A DNA stretch of 64,000 nucleotides from Synaphobranchus kaupii. Taxonomy: Eukaryota; Chordata; Actinopteri; Anguilliformes; Synaphobranchidae. The stretch is from NCBI GenBank assembly GCA_029718625.1, contig CM056383.1, positions 71,257,761 through 71,321,760 of the forward strand, read 5' to 3'. A program made the position numbers and the translations under genes. Below the pieces are notes generated by a model, which saw only the letters and a list, made by a program, of their open reading frames with translations, was not told the origin of the DNA and made no database searches. Positions 52,901-57,600 of this stretch are shown here, piece after piece (position 1 is the first letter of the stretch; each line of letters begins with the position of its first letter).

Positions 52901-54605
52901 TAGGTAATGTAATGTAACACCCATTACGTTACATTACATTACATAACAGGCATTTAGCAGACGCTCTTATCCAGAGCGACTTACACAACTTTTTAGCTTT
53001 TTCTTTTTTTACATATTATCCATTTATACAGCTGGATATATACTGAAGCGATTCAGGTTAAGTACCTTGCTCAAGGGCACAACGGCAGTGTCCTACCTGG
53101 GAATTGAACCTGCAACCTTTCGGTTACAATGCCAGTTCCTTAACCATTATACTACACTGCCACCCCATAACTTAGGTGTCTCTCATCCAGTCTCTCATTT
53201 TTAACCCTTTAAAGGTTGTATCAGCGATTTTGGGTGGAAACATAAATGATCACATTCATCTGATTTTTCCTCACGATCCGCTAGCTGCCCGCCCCATAAG
53301 CAGGCCGTCAAAAAACCGCGTCTCTGTAGGCAGCCTATGCTCCGAGATCGTACACAAAAACAATGGTACTACCAACTACTCAAAACCAAAATAAACAGTA
53401 TTCCAACCAATCACAATGATCTGCACAAACGTGACGTCACTTCTGAAGCGAAATCCCAAACAAACATACTTATGAATAATTATGTTATGTTTTAAAAAAT
53501 AGTGTTCAAGCATCCAGAATTATAACCACGTTAATAACGTTTGTAAGAAACCAAACCGTTTGTAAATCCGTCAAGATTTCAGCGAGATAAGAGTATTAGC
53601 GTTTGTGCAGATCATTGTGATTGGTTGGAATACTGTTTATTTTGGTTTTGAGTGGTTGGTAGTACCATTTGTTTTTGTGTACGATCTCGGAGCATAGGCT
53701 GCCTACAGAGACGCGTTTTTTTGACGGCCTGCTTATGGGGCGGGCAGCTAGCGGATCGTGAGGAAAAATCAGATGAATGTGATCATTTATGTTTCCACCC
53801 AAAATCGCTGATACAACCTTTAAGGTGTAAGATCAGAAAATACTGAACATTCTAATGCTGATGTAACAATCGCTACTGGTAATTGAAATCAATGGAGTTC
53901 TAGAACAACTGACTTAGAAATTCCAAAAAAAAACATACTCTTCAAAGGGTTTAATGAAAACAGAAATGGTCAAAAAATGTTCCATCCATATTAACTGGTG
54001 AAAGGGCATCGGATGCCAAGAATGCCTTGGCCGTCACACGCCTTGACATAATTAGCCTCCCAATCAATATGCTAATGTGTTTTTATACAGAAAGAGGAAG
54101 AAACAGAATAAAGGAAGAATCCAAAGGAATTACTGGAATCCACGTTCTTGGTAACTTCACAAAGCAGCACTGATTAAAGGAGATGAATGGTTTTTGACTG
54201 AGAATTCTGAGCGGGTCACAGTGCACTGGAGCTGTCAATCACGTCCACAGACGTCATTTTCCGGCCATTGCTGTACGAAGCGAGGGATTCATCCGAGGCA
54301 TCTCAATCGCATACGCAGACTCATCCATGATATGTCACCCACTGACAGCTCCTCACAAAAAGCAGGGACAGTATATTTAATCAGCGTTTAATCTGACGGT
54401 GGGCATTTTGGTGAAAGATCGCGGTTGCGGCCTTGCGAGAACTGTCTGAGAGCAGGCCACCAGATGCCTGATGTATATTCCTACGGGAGCGATTCCTGGA
54501 AGTGGGGAGAAACAAACAGGAAGAGGAACATCTGCGGTGACAGCGCTGTGTGTTTATCACAGGTCCAATTACTCCACTCAACATTTCATACATTTCAGAC
54601 GAATA

Positions 54606-54645
<40 letters not shown>

Positions 54646-57600
54646 CACTGTTTCGCAATTTCATGCATGCAGTTTTGTCTAATCTCTATGTAAAGGCCGT
54701 TTAATTCGGGAACTACTGTAAGGTCACGATAACATGCTCAGTCAAGGGTTTCCAAATGATTTAGGGGCAGGAGTGGAGGGGGGTAACATATATTAGATTC
54801 CAGCAACATCTCCTCTGACTAGCGTGCGTGCAGTTATTTTCACACCTATTAAAAATAACTGTAGACCTGCATTAGAAAATGCAATATTATACAGAAAATG
54901 TACTTGGTCATTAATGAGAGCTGAAGGTTTGTGAACCTTTGGTGTCCTTAATTACAAACTTAAGTTTTCTGCTCTTCTAATAGGCTAAAGTGTAAAAAAC
55001 AGCAGTACGTACAAACCAAAATTACATTGCAGATTTCCCTAAATATTGGGGAGTTGACGTTGCGATTGCGGAACCCCTGCAGTACCTTCACGGACCACCA
55101 GGGGTTCCCTTGTTGACTACCCAGGCTCCGCACCAATGGCTGCACAGCTTAACTGGTGGACTGAATGTTGAAAAGACGTAGTGCTCGCTACACACCCTTC
55201 AGAGGGAGCCTGATCTCATGAAATTCGGCAATATGTACCGATTGTTAGTGTCTCAAAAAACGGTACCTGTTTCCGAATTTTGCACAAGCGCCCCCATGAG
55301 CCTGTACTGGGAACTACTGATTAAAGGCTGTGATAGGCCGAAAACATCACGTGTGAGGGTAGTAGTATATGACGTCACGCGTCCCACTGCTTTTCTTGAC
55401 AAAAAATTAGTGACAAAAAAAATATTACAAAATTAGTGATTCCCGTACCCCACCCACAACCCCTAAACATAACCTCACAGGAGTTCACGTAACTCGGGCT
55501 CATGCCCGAACTGTTAAGATAGTGTCCCTTTTTGCTACCATATTGTTACCAACTATTTTGAAATAAAATAAATTATAAAAAATAAAAACATTATAAAAAA
55601 TAAAAAAATGTCCCAGGGTCCCACCCAACCCCTAAACATAACCTCATAGGAGTTCACGTAACTCGGGCTCATGCCCGAACTATTAAGATTTAAAGAATCT
55701 ATATTTGCACAACTATATTTTTCTATCACAAGCTTCTCTCGCATTATGTATCTTTCACGAAATCTCCTTACACTCTACAACTGAGCATTAGTCAGTAGTT
55801 CCCAGTACAGGCTCATGGGGGCGCTTGTGCAAAATTCGGAAACAGGTACCGTTTTTTGAGACACTAACAATCGGTACATATTGCCGAATTCACATGAGAT
55901 CAGGTTGTTCAGAGGACATGTGAGCTGGTCTGCACCACATAATGTGGCAGTGAGACAAGCCTACAAATATGATTAGCCTGTCCAAATTCGGGAAATAAGA
56001 GAAATAAGGTACAAAATGTACAAGGGCAGTGGCGATGGTACGACTCTTTTCTACCTTCAGCCATTATTAGACCTTACATTACTCTACGAATTCTCTCTAC
56101 TTAGCGAATTGTCTGATGATTCCTCCTCTTGACCTTGACTTGACCTAGCTCCGTTGGTAATTCCCTAAGTTTAGAATCCAGCCTCTGATCGCTCCAACCT
56201 GAATTAAATTTAAACAAAGTGTAATATATCTTTTACAAATCACTGTTAGACACAGAGTGCAATGGTATGTGTTAAGGTAGCGCTGCTGTTGTGCCATTTG
56301 GGTCCATGTGAATGCCGTAATATAAGATGCTGTTGTTGTTATTGGTTCTAGGCACACACAACAATGAGGTAAGGATTCTTTAAGAGTACTCGTGCTCCAG
56401 TATGTTTGTACTGCCAGTCCTTTACCTGTGTTCTTTTTTAATATTCTTTCTAAAACACCTCTCCATGCTGCCTTTGTGAGTTACTCTAGACAAGGAACAG
56501 ATTTCAGATTTCTGTGCTTCACAAAATTTACCATATAATTTAACCTAAAAATTTCCGTTCCTTTCCAAAGAATACACAGCTTATTATTTCCCATTGGAGA
56601 CACTCTCTGTAGAAAATGGCAAACCCGGCTTATAGCATCCCTCCAATTAGCGCCGGGCAGCTCAGCCCTCTGTCTGCGAGACTGTTTTACGCTCATAACC
56701 AGAGGCACTCCGGTGGCACAAAATGAAAAACGCAAGAATGAAAAAGGAAGAGAAAAAAAAAATCAGACCTCTGTGTTTTTTTCATGAAATAATTTCCTCC
56801 CGTATATCAAATAATAAACTTTTTATGACAAGTAGATGCCAACCCCAACCAGGTGGTGATTACATTGCAGTTTCCCTGCAAAACAAACAAGCACCTTTAG
56901 CTGTCTGAGTAATGAGAGGTGCTGTTTAAAATCATGATCATAATGTTATTACATTGCATTTTGCAGGTGCTGTTACCTGGAGTGACATACAAAAGTACAA
57001 ACATAAAGGTTTAGGCCAGGAGAGAAGTCCATCCCATTTCACCAGTCAAAACCCATAGGGGTATATACAGTACGTACATAAAACTTAACATACAGAAAGT
57101 AAATTGTCTTAGTGTAGGCGTAAGAGAGGCTGTTCTACTGTCTGTCATGAGAACCCCCACCCTTGCTTTTGACCTTAGTTACATCACACATACCCCGTAC
57201 CCCCCAACTATTTGGGGCAGGAGCCAGGCTACAGCTGGCTCCCAAGCTCCATTCCCAAAAGGTGGAGGGGGAGTTCTCGGGACAGTTCCGGAATGGCCCC
57301 GGATATGACAGGCATCCGGCCTGAGGATGACTATACTTATTAATAGAAGATAGAGGCTACGTGGAAAATAAGCTCAATTGGGACAGTAAGACCGCCTGTG
57401 ATAGGTCTACAGTATGTTCCCTGCCCTTAGACAGGCTCATTAGGGATAGGTCTACAGAATGACTTCTTATGATAGGTCTACAGAAAGACCGCCTGTGATA
57501 GGTCTACAGAAAGACCGCCTGTGATAGGTCTACAGAAAGACCACCTGTGATTGGTCTACAGAAAGACCACCTGTGATTGGTCTACAGAAAGACTGCCTGT

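Noticed and set aside
53176..53846. The same peptide ([20 protein letters not shown]) read in opposite directions
   Set aside because: It comes from the two arms of the foldback element, not from a gene pair.
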